Positions 42,077 to 54,031 of a DNA stretch of 64,000 nt are shown one piece after another. A model generated the notes under the pieces. It saw nothing but the letters and a program-made list of their open reading frames with translations. It was not told the origin of the DNA and searched no databases. Numbering within the stretch: position 1 is the first letter of the stretch; every line of letters begins with the position of its first letter. Position numbers and translations under genes: made by a program. Source of the stretch: Holtermannia corniformis (Eukaryota > Basidiomycota > Tremellomycetes > Holtermanniales); NCBI GenBank assembly GCA_001599935.1, contig BCIJ01000016.1, positions 426,108-490,107 on the forward strand, read 5' to 3'.

Positions 42077-43181
42077 TTAGGCGCCATATTCGCGTTCTTT
42101 CCCCTTGCCCGAGCCAGCGGATAGATCACCGTCGCCGTCCACGTCACCTTCAGGTTCGTTACTTGATGCCTGGGCTGCCTCGCGCAGTAGTCCTGTCGAG
42201 CTGTCTCCGCGGGCGAGCTGCGGCTGAGTATTCAAATGCGGCGTAAGCGGGACAGTGGTGAACTCCGGAGGTTGCAGCAAGGTCTCGCCCGTTGGTACAT
42301 TGGCGTCGCCCTGCAATGACATGTCAGTACAGCCTGCAAGTCCAGATAATCGCGACGCACAGTGGTGGATCCAGCATCTGGCACTCGGCTGATAGGCGCG
42401 GCTGTGCGCGACGTTCCATAGCCAGACTTGATCCGATTGTTCGACGTTGACTCGCTAAAGGTGATTGTCCAGTCAGCACAGCTCTATCACATTTCACAAT
42501 ACGAACCGAATCTCTGCGATCAAGTCTTCGAGCTCATACCAGCTAAGCGATCCGTACGCAAAGTTGCGGCGGTAGAACGTGGCCTTATCGAGTGAGCCGG
42601 CAATGATATGTGCGTGAAGGTGCTTCTGAGGGAACTGCGGATCCTCTAGATTTCGCGTGAGCTGCTCAAATCCCGACCGCGCGGCAACGAGCGACATACT
42701 GAACTGAGAGACGAAGCCTACGCGAGTGCGACGCGGTAGCAATCTCTCTGCCAGAGAGGAAATGTGAGACAAGGTTGGGATATCGGCTGGCCCCTATTCG
42801 CGTCAACACTCGATCCACGACTCTGCTCCTAGCTCGTGGCCGACGTACCAGCTCGTATATACTGTCCGCATGGTCGTTGAGCAGGACGACAAGATGGCCC
42901 CCACTCGCCGCCCTGGATTCCTGGTCGGCTTTGAACACTGTCACGCTGCTGTCTCTATACACCTCCTCGCCGATACCTAGACCGCGTTCAACTTGACGTG
43001 AGCCGACAAGTGTGCAGAACGAGCACCCCGGGTGGGTGCGAAAGGCGCGCGAGGGTCCGGCTTCAGGCATCAGGTGGTGCTGCGAGTCGATTGACGCGGC
43101 GGACGCTGGCGGCTCGTCAGAGTGCCGAGGCGGCATAGAGACGGTGACGGAGGATGAAGATGGCGAGGCAGGCTGCGACAT
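42077..43181 (-). CDS. HIT (histidine triad) family protein
   Basis: Exons 42849-43181, 42507-42793, 42361-42454, 42077-42310; 315 aa, phases close. A Ser/Pro-rich start precedes CSFCTLVGSR, VTVFKADQE and GGHLVVLLNDHADSIYEL. Then come FVSQFSMSLVAARSGFEQL and the triad KHLHAHIIAG (H-x-H-x-H), with WYELEDLIAEIR/ESTSNNRIKSGYG closing the domain. HIT proteins hydrolyse or transfer nucleotide phosphates; this variant with ELEDLIAEIRE is a fungal subgroup of unknown substrate. The C-terminal 100 residues are polar and acidic. Confidence 0.82.
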
Positions 43182-43468
43182 CTTCAAGCTGGTCAAGAGA
43201 ACTTGTGCAGAGTCGCTGCTTCACTTGCAGCCGTCGATCCATCTGCGTCAGGGGGCGTACGACACGGTGCGAGGCGTGCCTAATGTCGCATGCCTATTGC
43301 TGGTAGCATTGCCGGCTGTGTGCCGACGTAGGCCTGCGTGATCCGGCTTGGGACCCCGCAGAAGCTGTCACCAGCCCAGAAGCGAATGCGAGGCAGCCGT
43401 CGGCTAGCAACGCGCCTGACAGACACCGAGCACACGCGCATCCGACCCAGTCTTTGACATCCATCATC

Positions 43469-45609
43469 ATGCCTCCTCCAGCGTCGCGCTCTAGCATCAT
43501 CCGCTTGCTCAACTTGACCCGCTCATCGGGCTGCCTGGGATGCGGCAAAACGCATGCCCACCATGCGCCGCACCCTAGAGGACTTGCCACGCCGCTCGAT
43601 GGCGATTTGGCGGGCTTGCCGGCTCCTGGCGACACCGATTATGCATTCGAGGTAGGATCTTGGACTTGCCCCCAATACTGCTGATGTACGTCGGCTTAGA
43701 TGGCAGCCTCCAGCCTCCGCTTCGGCTCGGGAGTCACTTCGGAGCTCGGGCTAGACTTTGCCAACATGATCAAGCAGCTCCCAGCCAACAGGCAATTCAA
43801 TGCTAAAGTTGGTGTTTTTACCGATCGGACGGTCGGCCAACTGCAACCGATGAAAGTCGCCGTCCGCAGTCTGGAAAGCGCTGGCGTTGCGTACGAGATT
43901 TTCGATCGTGTCTGTGCGTGTGGCCGCTGCGAAGTATATCGCTCCGTGTTGACACCTCATGACAGCGGTCGAGCCTACCGACTCGTCTTGGAAGGTTTGT
44001 GGCGAGTCATGTGGCGCGCCGTGGCTGACGAAAGGGGGTGTAGGAAGCAATTGCATTTGCGAGGGCAAACGACTTCTCCCACTTCCTTGCGTGCGTATGG
44101 AAGGATGCTGTCTTTGAAAGCGGTGTACTGACCTTCTCCCCGTAGCGTCGGCGGTGGCTCGAGCATCGACACGGCCAAGGCCGCAAACCTGTTCGTGCAG
44201 CGCGTCCCCCCTGAGTTTGCGATGCTGATCTAAACCCACCCTCAGCTTCACGGTGTACCCTGATGCCGAGCTGCTCGACTTCATCAACGCTCCCATCGGC
44301 AAGGGTTTGCCGATCGCCAAAACTCTGAGACCTCTGATTGCCGGTACGCGTTGCGCCTTGGCCCCTTTTCACACGCGAGGAATTTGTAGCTGACCCCATA
44401 CAGTACCCACAACCGCGGTCCGTCCCGAGCAACGTCGTGCCGAGCTGTCAGCGTGCTGACGCTGAAGGAAACAGGGCACAGGATCTGAAACGACGGGCAC
44501 TGCCATCCTGGACATCCCAAGTTTGAGTTTCAAGACGGGCATCGCCTCACGCGCGCTCAAGCCAACGCTTGGCATCGTCGATACACTCAACACTGCGACA
44601 TGTCCACGGGAGGTGGCAGTTAGTGCTGGGCTCGATGTGTTATTTCACTCACTAGAAAGTGGGTCGCATTGTCTGCAGCTCCAAACCATGACAGGACTGA
44701 TGCAGGCAGGTTGGACAGCGGTGCCGTACTATGAACGTGGACCCCGGCCGCAGAACCCAATCAACCGTCGTGGGTATCGATGGAGCAGGTGCTTCGCAAA
44801 GTAGTTTGTGCTGACTAGTCTTCCAGCGGCATACCAAGGCTCCAACCCAATTTCGGACATCTTCTCGAAATGGGCTCTCGAGCAAACGGTCAAGTATCTA
44901 CCACGGATTCTGAAAGACCCGCACGGCGATGAGGAAGCGCGTGCTCAGATGCTGTAAGTCTTATATGCAGACGAGATCGAGCAGTGCTGATCTACTGCAG
45001 GCTGGCGTCGTCCACGGCTGGCATTGGGTTCGGCAACGCAGGCGTACATCTTTGCGTGAGTATCATCGAGCAAGCTGGTTCGATATCCTCAACCGTCACT
45101 AGCACGCTGCGTCGTACCCGATTTCCTCCCTGAACAAAGGTCGCACGAAGGCCAACCAGTACCACCACCCATCGTATTCACCCGATGTTCCCCTCATTCC
45201 CCACGGTATCGCCGTCTCTCTCACCGCCCCTTCAGTCTTCCGTTTCACCGCACCCTCTTCACCGCAGCGTCACCGCGACGCTGCCAAGATTTTCATGGGC
45301 GAACGCGCGGGTGAGCTTGATCGCGTACCCGATCACGAGGTCGGACTTTGGCTAGGTGGAGAGGTCGAGAAGTTCTTGGACGCACTCAACGTGCCGAGAG
45401 GACTGAGCAAGGTCGGCTATGGCAAGGGTGACGTCGACCGGGTCAGTTACAAATGTCTTGAAGCATACCCGACTAACACCCCTCAGCTGGTTGAAGGCAT
45501 GATACCACAGAAGCGCGTACTCGATCTTGCACCCGTGCTGCGTGATGCCAATACCGACGAGGGCAAGGAGCAGTTAACGCAGATTGTAAACGACGCGCTT
45601 GAGTGGTAG
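43469..45609 (+). CDS. hydroxyacid-oxoacid transhydrogenase (ADHFE1 type)
   Basis: Mitochondrial iron-type alcohol dehydrogenase that couples 4-hydroxybutyrate oxidation to 2-oxoglutarate reduction in animals. Thirteen exons: 43469-43651, 43700-43913, 43966-43994, 44044-44090, 44146-44190, 44246-44343, 44404-44417 (14 nt), 44475-44658, 44710-44769, 44827-44953, 45001-45055, 45103-45441, 45487-45609; 505 aa, phases close. Landmarks: DTDYAFE/MAASSLRFG, VGGGSSIDTAKAAN, DFINAPIGKG, IAVPTTA/GTGSETTG, FKTGIASRALKPTLG, LFHSLES, AYQGSNPISD, GIGFGNAGVHLC/HAASYPIS, PLIPHGIAVSLTAP. The N-terminus (ASRSSIIRLLNLTRSS) suits mitochondrial import. Confidence 0.95.
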
Positions 45610-45827
45610 GTTGTACTGGTACAGTGACGTACGCGATGAATCCGGTCAAGTTTCAATCCCGTCACCGCGCGTTTGACCGAGGATTGACGACTGACTATTT
45701 TCTCGAGTTAGCACCTTTCACCATTTGTCTGCAACACTACCGCGCAGCTACAATACTCACGCCCTGCAAAGTCTGAATCGACTGGTACGAGGATAATCAT
45801 ACACTTGGCAATCACTCATCGTTCTAG

Positions 45828-46493
45828 ATGTCACCACCTGCAATGCCCGCGATGGAAGTCACTGCTGGGATCTGGCACGACTACTGGGGGAATGACTTTC
45901 GCTCGCGTAGCATGGTCTGGCACATGGCAGGGCTTGGTATCACTCACCTCGTGACAGCCTATGTTCTGCTATTCAGCTATGTCAACCTCGGAATGTCCCC
46001 CGCAGCTGTCATCATTTTCAATACTGCCGTTGCGACCATCGGTATCCTCCAAGCCCTTCACCTGTTTGACCCGCACAAGATTACGCACTGCAAGCTGTAC
46101 TACCTCGTTCGCCATATCGTCAATATCCTCCATCTGACGATGACCCCCAAATGGTTCTACCTGCTCGTCATCGTCTTCCTGACACCTTTCGAGCACGCTA
46201 TTGCATCCCGCCTCACGACCGTCCTCCTACTCGAAGCTCCGACAGCTATGTTCTCAATCTCTCACACTGAGAACGTGATGAGCTCGACAAATCACATCAT
46301 CAAAATGATCTTTCACGGGTTCATCGCACCCATTGCGATCTGCTGGGAGGTGTGTGCGATGGCAAAGTGGGCGGCGATGTGGTCTATGTGGTTTGTCATC
46401 GGTTGGTATCCTGGCATACCGTCGTCTGCGGATGGAATGGACTGCAGTCGTGGAGAGCTAGGAGGGAATGATCGCGTGGCGCAAAGAGCCTAG
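45828..46493 (+). CDS. polytopic membrane protein, unknown
   Basis: An uninterrupted 221-aa frame, unusual for this intron-rich window. It has about four or five hydrophobic segments: MAGLGITHLVTAYVLLFSYV, AAVIIFNTAVATIGILQAL, WFYLLVIVFLTPFEHAIAS, and HGFIAPIAICWEVCAMAKWA joined to MWSMWFVIGWYPG. The spacing and the His/Trp-rich loops (GIWHDYWGNDF) suggest an integral membrane protein. I do not recognise the family. Confidence 0.65.
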   Translation: MSPPAMPAMEVTAGIWHDYWGNDFRSRSMVWHMAGLGITHLVTAYVLLFSYVNLGMSPAAVIIFNTAVATIGILQALHLFDPHKITHCKLYYLVRHIVNILHLTMTPKWFYLLVIVFLTPFEHAIASRLTTVLLLEAPTAMFSISHTENVMSSTNHIIKMIFHGFIAPIAICWEVCAMAKWAAMWSMWFVIGWYPGIPSSADGMDCSRGELGGNDRVAQRA

Positions 46494-46866
46494 CCGTGAG
46501 TGGGGAGTATGTCGTTAGTTAGAGATCTATGCAAGTCCTATCGCTTACATGGCAACCCATCAATCGCGATTGCCCGTCGTCCGTAACCCCGTAATCCGTA
46601 ATTCCGTATCGCGGACACATGGATCACGAGGGCTCAACTGACGATGGGGTGCTGTACCACATTGTGCTCCCTTAATGTCGACGAAAGCTGAGTAACTTGC
46701 AGCCGCTCAGATCCGACCGGTTCCTATGCAAACCCCGGTCGAGATGCGATGAGAGACGTCGCAGAATGATGGCGATGAATTTGCCACATTCTGCAAATCA
46801 CGTCGCCACAGCCGCCCTTCACCCAGCGTATCACCAACTGCAACCATCGTCGTTCACAAAGATCAA
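46494..46866. other. 373-bp intergenic region
   Basis: No gene seen. It contains a run of similar words (CGTAACCCCGTAATCCGTAATTCCGTA) near 46580-46606, a degenerate repeat of CCGTAA. Confidence 0.5.
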
Positions 46867-49469
46867 ATGGCGGCTCCTGCTGGTAGCAATGGGCTCGTAC
46901 CACCGGGGCCTCCTCCTGGCCCTCCCCCTTTAGCCCTTGGTCCACCGGGCCCACCGCCAGGGCCTCCTCCTGGGTGCGAAACCCGGCATTCTACGTTGTG
47001 ACTTTGCTGACTTTGCGTAGAGGTCCCCCGGGACAAAGGTTCCACCCCATGCCAGGCTACGCTCCATCTTTCCCGCCGTACCCACCGCGACCCATTGGCA
47101 TGTTTCCTCCGCTTCCGCCCGGCTGGAGTGAACACATCTGTGAGTAAACTCTGGGGTCCCACCACGGCGTTTGTTGATGAATGCAGCACCCGATGGTGTA
47201 ACACCCTACTTTTACAATGCGCAGACTCGCGAGTCCTCCTACACACGCCCCACATTCACTGCCGCTCCTCCGCCCCCACCACCAGCCAAGAAGAAGGAGA
47301 AGCCAAAGGAGAAGATTGCAATCCCGGGAACAGGTTGGCAGAGGATCACGACGAATGAGGGCAACGTCTTCTACTTCGAAAAGGCCACCAAGCGATCTGA
47401 ATGGAGTGTACCTGAGGAAATCCGAGGGGCTGTGGAAGCACTTGAGAAGGAGGAAGAGGAGAAACGAAAGGCTGAGGAGCTGGAGAAATTGAAGGCGCAG
47501 GAGCGAGCTCGGCTTGAGTTTGAAGAGGAGAAGAGGAGGAAAGAGGAGTCGAAACGCAAGAGGGACGCATCCGACGATCGGCCGGCCAAGGTCGCGAAAG
47601 TCGAGACTGTCGAAGTGGCTGGACCAACGCTAGAGGACGATGAGGACGAATGGCAAAAGACGATTGCGGCAGAGTATGCCGAGGAAGACAATGCAGTCAA
47701 GGCCGAGAAGAAGGCAGCTAAAGCGGCAAAGAAGGCGGCCGAGACGGAAGCCATGAAGACAGTCTTTGCCGTTCCGGAAAAGGTCAAGGTCACCATTGAG
47801 GAGCAAAAAGCCCTATTCAAGGTGAGTTACGATCTGCCGGGTTCGCGACCGTCATTGACAGGCGTAGGGTCTGCTTTACGAAAAGGATATCTCGCCGTTC
47901 TCTCCCTGGGAGACGTCACTGCCCCTCTTCATCAACGACCCCCGCTACATCCTCCTTGCCAACATCAAGGACCGACAAGATGTTTTCGAGGAGTACTGCC
48001 GTGAGGTGGCCCGTGCTCGTCGGCAAGGCAAAGCCGTTACAGATACCATCAAGAAGACGGATCCAGAGATAGAGTACAAGGCGTTGCTGCGGGAAGAGGT
48101 GACGAGCACTCGGACGCGGTGGGACGACTTCCGCAAGAAGTGGAAGAAGGACCGTCGGTTCTGGACTTGGGGGCGGGACGACCGGGAAAGGGAGAAGGCT
48201 TTCAAGACGCATTTGCGGGAGCTTGGCGAGCGTGAGTGCATTGGTCGAATGGTCGCGTAGCTGACGATTGCAGGCAAACGAGCCGATGCCAAGCGTGCGG
48301 AGGAGGACTTTAATGAGTTGTTGCGGGAGACGGAAGACATCACTGCAGACTCGGAGTGGGCTGACGTAGGTTTTGCGCCATTGGTGATCACAGCTAAACT
48401 GGCATAGGTCAAACGACGGGTTGCATCCGACTCACGTTACGACCCCGTTGGCTCGTCTACCCTTCGCGAGGAGCTGTTCAAGGCGTTCATCAGCAAGATT
48501 GCATCGAGCTCGACGGCCAACACCGAAGACAATGCAGCCGCTAAAGCTCGCGAACGCAAAGAACGCGAGGCTGCTAGCTTGCGCGAGCGTGAAGCCAAGG
48601 TCCGGACCGAGCAGATGAAGGTCTCGATAGACGTCAACAAGTCTCGCGCGGGCGCTGGCAAGGAGGAAGCGGAGCGTGTCTTTGGCAGCCTGTTGGTCGA
48701 TTCGGTGCGAGACCATGAGGTGAGTTTGCTGTGCGATGTTGGGCTTGGCTGATGAGTTCAGACCCGCTGGGACGATATCGAAGAGCAACTCGGGACAGAT
48801 CCTCGATTCCATCATCCGTCGCTGCACCCGGCCGATCGCCAGCGCATGTTTGCAGAGCACCTGGCTCGCATCGGCGACAAGCGTGTCTCTGCCCTACACC
48901 AGCTGTTCGCCGCCAACTGTCCCAAACTCGAGACGACCTACAATGAGGTATATCCCAAGATCGTCGACGACTTTGCCGTCAAGCGACTGGGTCTGCAGGG
49001 CGAAGCTCTGGAAGAGCGTTTCCGGGCGTGGAAACGCGGACAAGAGGCTCAAGCTCGCCAGGACTTTGACGCTATGCTCGGTGAATCGGCGTTTGTCGAC
49101 TTCTGGGGTCGGATGCGCAAGGCCACGCTGGACGAAGGAGCACTGGCGTTGGCCGAGGATGAGCGTGATGAGGGTGAGGGCGCGGGCGACGGTGGGGCTG
49201 CCAGTCTTGTGGACATGGCGAAGCACATTGACTACAAGGAGGTGCATGCGGTACTGCGAGTGAGTGATGATTGGAGACCACGGCGCGGAGCTGACTAAAG
49301 CAGAGGGACGCTCGCTACCGCGCATACGATCACGAGCCTGAGCTGCGTGAGCAGTGGCTCAAGGTGCGTAGTGCTCGTACGTTGCAACAGGTACTGACGC
49401 GTACCTCAGGACTACCTCTCGAATCTTGATACGTCCAAGCTTGTGGTGCACAACGTAGGCCAGTCGTAG
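46867..49469 (+). CDS. WW- and FF-domain protein, TCERG1/CA150-like
   Basis: Scaffold linking RNA polymerase II to splicing. Exons 46867-46973, 47021-47139, 47187-47821, 47868-48231, 48274-48365, 48408-48719, 48762-49259, 49304-49363, 49410-49469; 748 aa, phases close. After a Gly/Pro-rich start come two WW domains: LPPGWSEHI/SPDGVTPYFYN..SSYTRP and GTGWQRITTNEGNVFYF..SEWSVPEEI. A charged Glu/Lys coiled segment with nuclear-signal-like runs (KRRKEESKRKRDASDD) leads to a series of FF domains: DISPFSPWETSLPLFINDPRY, TRTRWDDFRKKWKKDRRFW, WADVKRRVASDSRYDPVG, TRWDDIEEQLGTDPRF. The domain order suits TCERG1 better than Prp40. Confidence 0.88.
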
Positions 49470-49583
49470 CATGGATAGTCGATGCAGTGTCGCCACCGTG
49501 ACGTAAACCCCAAGTGATCTCCGTTGTCTTGCCACCGTGCGCCGCCATTATTGACCTGCCTATACCGACAACCACCACTCGGT

Positions 49584-50522
49584 ATGTCGCTCATCCACGC
49601 ACTCGTAGCCAGAGGCCAGACGGTGCTCTGCGAGCATGTCGAAGGCAGCGCGGGCTTCAAGCAGGGTGAGTGACTCTTCAGCTCGGAACCGTGCTCATGA
49701 CGCGCAGCCGCGCAGATCACCATCCTGTCCAAGATCCCGCCTAACAACTCCAAGCTCACATGTGCGTCGGAGCTGCTAGCCTATCATACACAGTTCTGAC
49801 CTTGGCAGACGTATGGCAAGATCGTTTGATTCACTATGTCTCCTCGGACGGGGTCATCTACCTCGTGCTGTGCGATGATGCCGTCGGACGCCGCATGCCG
49901 TTTGCCTTTCTCGCAGAGCTCGAGCGGCTTGTCAGTGTTCCGTCGGGTTGCTCATGACTGTCGACTGACATTCCATAGTTCACCGCCCAATACTCGCCGG
50001 ACGAAATCCTGTCGGCGTCCGCACACTCGTTGGGCGAGTTTGAAGCGGAGCTAGCTGCCGTGAGGACTCGTTTCACCATCAAGCCCTCACAGGACTGATG
50101 ACAACAGCTCATGCGGCAATACACCACTGCTCCCCCTCCGGATCCTCTCAAACAAGCTCAAAGCGATCTCGCCAATGTGTCCGTGCCCCTCCTACCACAA
50201 GTGGCCGAATGGGCTGACGCACAGCAGTAAAGACATTATGGTGCAGAATATCGACTCTATCCTTGCGCGTGGCGAGCGGATCGAGCTGCTCGTCGACAAG
50301 ACGGATACGATGGCTGGCCAGGCGTACGCGTTCCGCCGTGGAGCGAGGAGTGTACGGAGGCAACAGTGGTGGCGGAATACGCGTATCATGGCGCTCACGG
50401 TCGTCGTTTGTGTGGTACGTATGGGCACGGCGCTGCTCGACAAGCTGACAATCTTGCAGCTCATCCTGTATCTGCTCATCGCGCAAGCTTGTGGTGCTTC
50501 GTTGACGCACTGCCGGAGCTAG
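49584..50522 (+). CDS. longin R-SNARE, VAMP7-like
   Basis: Vesicle SNARE for late endosome, vacuole or plasma membrane fusion. Exons 49584-49665, 49708-49761, 49809-49930, 49979-50059, 50108-50178, 50228-50414, 50460-50522; 219 aa, against about 220 for human VAMP7, with phases closing. Longin domain: LIHALVARGQTVLCEH, AAQITILSKIPPNNSKLT, DRLIHYVSSDGVIYLVLCDD, PFAFLAELER. The SNARE motif has the zero-layer Arg in VQNIDSILARGERIELLVDK. The C-terminal anchor is RIMALTVVVCV/LILYLLIAQACG. Motif-by-motif agreement with VAMP7 is strong. Confidence 0.93.
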
Positions 50523-50601
50523 CTGTACCCTCATGTATGTGTTCTTCTCGTCTCGGTCAGTCGCGACCTGGCAGTTCAGCCATTGCATGTCAGATCTGAA
50601 T

Positions 50602-51147
50602 TCAAGACGCTACATGTCGCCGTCTCTTGGCAGGATCAGATCCCACTGCAGTGACCGCGCTCACATTCGAGAATCTGCGTTTGCTGCTCTTCGTGGGAGG
50701 CGTATACTCGGTCGACCAGTCAAGCCGGCCATTGCAGCCATACTCTTTCCGACACTGATCTCCCTCAGTCGCCAGTGCAGTTCACGGATCGGTGAGGACT
50801 CACCTCGTTGTTGTCGCAATGGTGGTTCGTACAATCGCAATTTATCGAGTCCAGTGAAGGCTCGGACCACACATGCTTGCAATATGTACTCTTCATGCTT
50901 TCAGGACGCCAGTCGCCGGTGGCTTCGAGTGTTGCCACGTACTCGCGCTGGGAAGTTGTGAGCCATGGTCCAGCGTTCGGGTCACGGTGGTCGCACTGCG
51001 ATGTTAGCTCTCTGCAGGTGATGGTTTCAGCAGACTGACATTGCGACAGTGTGTTCGACCACAGGGACACTGGTTGGGTATATACGGCACCGAGAGCGCA
51101 TGCTCGCAGTAGAAATCGCTCAGTGCTCCAGGCTGCTCCTCCGACAT
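50602..51147 (-). CDS. small Cys/His-rich protein, third member (uncertain kinship)
   Basis: Not recognised. Exons 51040-51147, 50804-50995, 50602-50754; 150 aa, phases close with introns of 44 and 49 nt. It has paired cysteines throughout: QCPCGRTHCRN then CDHRDPN, STYCKHVW, INCDCTNHHCDNNE then CRKEYGCNG, and a basic tail (SSKRRF, AKRRRHVAS) that could be a nuclear signal. Both introns end immediately before a cysteine codon in phase 0, as in the pair at 29.3-30.3 kb. Sequence similarity to that pair is otherwise too weak to claim homology. No signal peptide. Confidence 0.55.
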
Positions 51148-51385
51148 GCCTGTGGTCGCTGATCGTCAGACTCGCACATCACTAGCAGCGCTTATATCAA
51201 GCATCACCGCCAGACCATAAATTGTGCGCCCGGCGCGCTCGAAGGAGGGCCATTTGCCGAGCTTGCGCCGACGTACAAAGGAGCAGAAGCGGCTCACGCT
51301 TGCCCCATGCGTCGGTTGAGATACACCTTGGTGCTGCATACACCTTTGACGACAGTACTTCCCCACACACAGCACACAACCTCAA

Positions 51386-51846
51386 ATGCCCGTCAACATT
51401 GCACCGTATCAGTTGCATCATCCGAATGTCGATCCGCTAGAGTATGTCGACCGCGCCACACGTCATGAGCTGTGCTGATGACGGTCAGACTCCCATTCCC
51501 CTCGTATCAGCTACCGGGCGGCGGCCGCCAGGGTATCTACCCGACCGTCAGGGCTGGCTACCCACCCGCCGGGCTTGGGATCGGCGCGATGGGCCTCGGG
51601 ATGCCCGGACTGCTCAGTATGTACGGCTATGGTGCTGGGGTTGGTATCGGCGCGACGGCGGCGCATTGGCGGCGGCATGCGGGAGTGGGAGGGTGCGTCC
51701 TTTGACCGTAGGGCGCAGGCTGCACGGGCAGCAAGCTGATGTGCACGCACTTCAGGTGGATCACTGGCTATCCGACGTGGGGCCAGGCGCCTGGGCGGAT
51801 GGGCATCGGCGGCGGCTTCTGGTCCGGCTGGGACATCAGAGACTAG
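51386..51846 (+). CDS. small Gly-rich protein, unknown
   Basis: Exons 51386-51441, 51489-51692, 51756-51846; 116 aa, phases close. The start MPVNIAPYQLHHPNVDPLE is polar. The middle is Gly/Ala/Leu/Met-rich (GLGIGAMGLGMPGLLSMYGY, GAGVGIGATAAHW) and could be a membrane or aggregation-prone segment. The end is GGGFWSGWDIRD. No family recognised. Confidence 0.5.
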
Positions 51847-52675
51847 CCAGGCGGGCTGTGCTATCTGGAATTGTGATACATGAGTGAGCTACAGCAGGAA
51901 CGCTGCCTAGACGCGGCCTGTGAGCCGAGGGTGACGGGCGGTCAAGCGGCCGCAGCAAAGGATGTTGTTTCAGCACGACCGGTGCGCCACTGTCGATCCC
52001 TGTCGCTGCCGACGTGTCCGCGGCGACCGGTGAGCGAAGCGGGAATGCGCCGAGCCTTCAACGCACTGCCTGAGGGCAGCAGTGCGATAAGTAAGGACAG
52101 ACCTCGGGCCCATCAGCCCCTGAGTTTGCAAACGGATGTGACCCCTCGGCCATCGATTAGCGCTTGTCCCCCCTGTGATCGCCGTGCTGCCCTCCGCGCA
52201 GATCGGTACAGGCAAGGGCACGCACTCAGGGGCGCGTCTCAAGTTTGCACTCGCACTTGCCGCCTGGGCATCACATGGTCCCCTGCAGACGAGGCTAGAT
52301 AGACTCGACGCGGGCCATTGCCGCAATTACGCACGCACAGCCAAGGTCTCATATTACTTTACGCCGCGCCCAGCGTCGATCCTCGCTTGTCTCCCTGCGA
52401 ATCTTCTCGTTCTCACACGCAGGCTTATAGCGCGACGGAGCTCTCGCCACGCACCACACCTTACCGCGACTTGACCAAGCGTTTCATCCTACCGCGACCG
52501 CACCGCATCTCGAGCACAAACACAAGCGTCGTGCCCATCAGGGTCAGGTCAGTAACGCTCCGTGGTCCTTTGGACGGGCCCGGGAAGACGCACGGAAGAT
52601 AGACCGCTTGGGCCCGTCGCGCACCGCACACATAAGGGTGCTGACACGCCGCGTGCCCTCAGACTCGGACGCGCA
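51847..52675. other. 829-bp gap, no gene seen
   Basis: Several short frames occur without motifs or consistent splice sites. It contains the 3' end of the Gly-rich gene's transcript and presumably the promoter of the next gene. Confidence 0.4.
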
Positions 52676-53371
52676 ATGCAGCAATCCACCAGTCAATCTT
52701 ACGCCATGCCTATCCGCGACGCTGCCTCGCGCCCTCCATCACCTCCCGAACGCGGGGCAGACACCAAGGGCGTGCGTGCAGCACAGCCGAAAGCAGGGGT
52801 TTGGCAGCTGCAGATGTATGAGGCGAGATTCGTGCGTGCTCGTGACCGCGTTGGGTGTCGAAAGCTGACTCGGTCGTGTTCTCGGTCCTAGTGCAACTTG
52901 CAGCCTCGTGGATCCTGCAATCGACCACAGCACTGGTCATCACTGTATTGCCCATTGGTGAGTCGACCGCGATGGTGGCTATAGAGCTGACGACTGCAGC
53001 ACACCTGTACAGCTGTTAGTCGGCCTCGATCAACTGCGTCCGTATGCTCACAACAGATCTAGGTCCTCGACGACGGCGAGCGCTGCCCGAACCTCGTCTC
53101 CCACCCTGCCGAATCAAAAGTGTGTTCCTCGGGCTGTGAGTCTGTCCGCCTCTTCCACAAGCGGACGCCGTCCGCTCGCAAGAAGCACGGCTGACGCCTG
53201 CCGCTTCCCTAGACCACCGCGAAAACAACACGCTCGGACCGCTCCTGTCGCTCATGATCCGCCGTGAACGCAAAGAGCGCCAACAAGAACAAGAGCAAGA
53301 TTACGCCCTCCGCCGCCAGTGGTCGAGCAGTAGTAGTGGCGGCTCGCACCTGACCGCCGTGTGGCATTGAG
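52676..53371 (+). CDS. possible small membrane protein, splicing unresolved
   Basis: A coding frame opens at 52676 (MQQSTSQSYAMPIRD to LQMYEARF) and is followed by a hydrophobic stretch in one frame (QLAASWILQSTTALVITVLP). The last exon, from about 53213, reads HRENNTLGPLLSLMIRRERK and stops at 53371, and it joins cleanly to a preceding segment VLDDGERCPNLVSHPAES across GTGAGT..CTAG (53132-53212). I could not find one model in which all phases close between 52840 and 53070. Family not recognised. Confidence 0.35.
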
Positions 53372-53517
53372 CAAGAGGTTGTAGTTTCCATCGACTGGGA
53401 CTATTGCGAGGTTGTGGATTAGTATGACCCCCGTTGTGAAGTTATGCCATTTGTATAGCGTGATCTGGTCTGGTTCACCGATACATCCCTGGTTTGTACA
53501 GACTCGACAGGCGCGGC

Positions 53518-54031
53518 TTATGCCAGTGGTGCACCACCGCGTGCTCCCGGTCCAGCGGGTTGGATGATGACCTTGGGCAACACGGTACCGAGCATACCGG
53601 CCGCAACCATGCTGCTCATCGTTAGCATAGGATTGGCACAAAAGCAGAACGCACCCGACCGAGCTCAAGACGTTGGACGTGCCTTCCTTTTGCCGGATCG
53701 GCTGGTCGTTGACGACGGCGAGGGCAGTGAGAGCAACGGCACCCCAGAGCATCATTGGGTTGCGGAGGAACATGGCGCCGCCGGCCTGAGTGTGTCAGCC
53801 TTGGCCTTGAGGTGTGGTCTCGGAGCACGATCACTGACCAGAGACATGGCAATGCCAGTATAGCTATCAGCCAATGGCGCCCATTCTGGCGTCGAGGGCA
53901 GATGGAACGCCGTGACTCTACGACCGGGCATCAGCCCCCGGTGTTCGCTTACGATTGAAGCAGACCACGCACTCGGCAATCTTTGGGTCCGACTTGTCGT
54001 AGACAGGTACAGTTGCTGATGATTGGGACAT
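53518..54031 (-). CDS. Asterix/PAT10 (WDR83OS) family ER protein
   Basis: Small ER membrane protein; the animal homologue is part of the PAT chaperone complex for multipass proteins. Exons 53953-54031, 53839-53885, 53655-53785, 53518-53614; 117 aa, phases close. Landmarks: MSQSSATVPVYDKSDPKIAE, WAPLADSYTGIAMSL, AGGAMFLRNPMMLWGAVALT, ALAVVNDQPIRQKEGTS, SMVAAGMLGTVLPKVIIQPA. Three hydrophobic segments and the length match the family (human about 106 aa). Confidence 0.82.
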
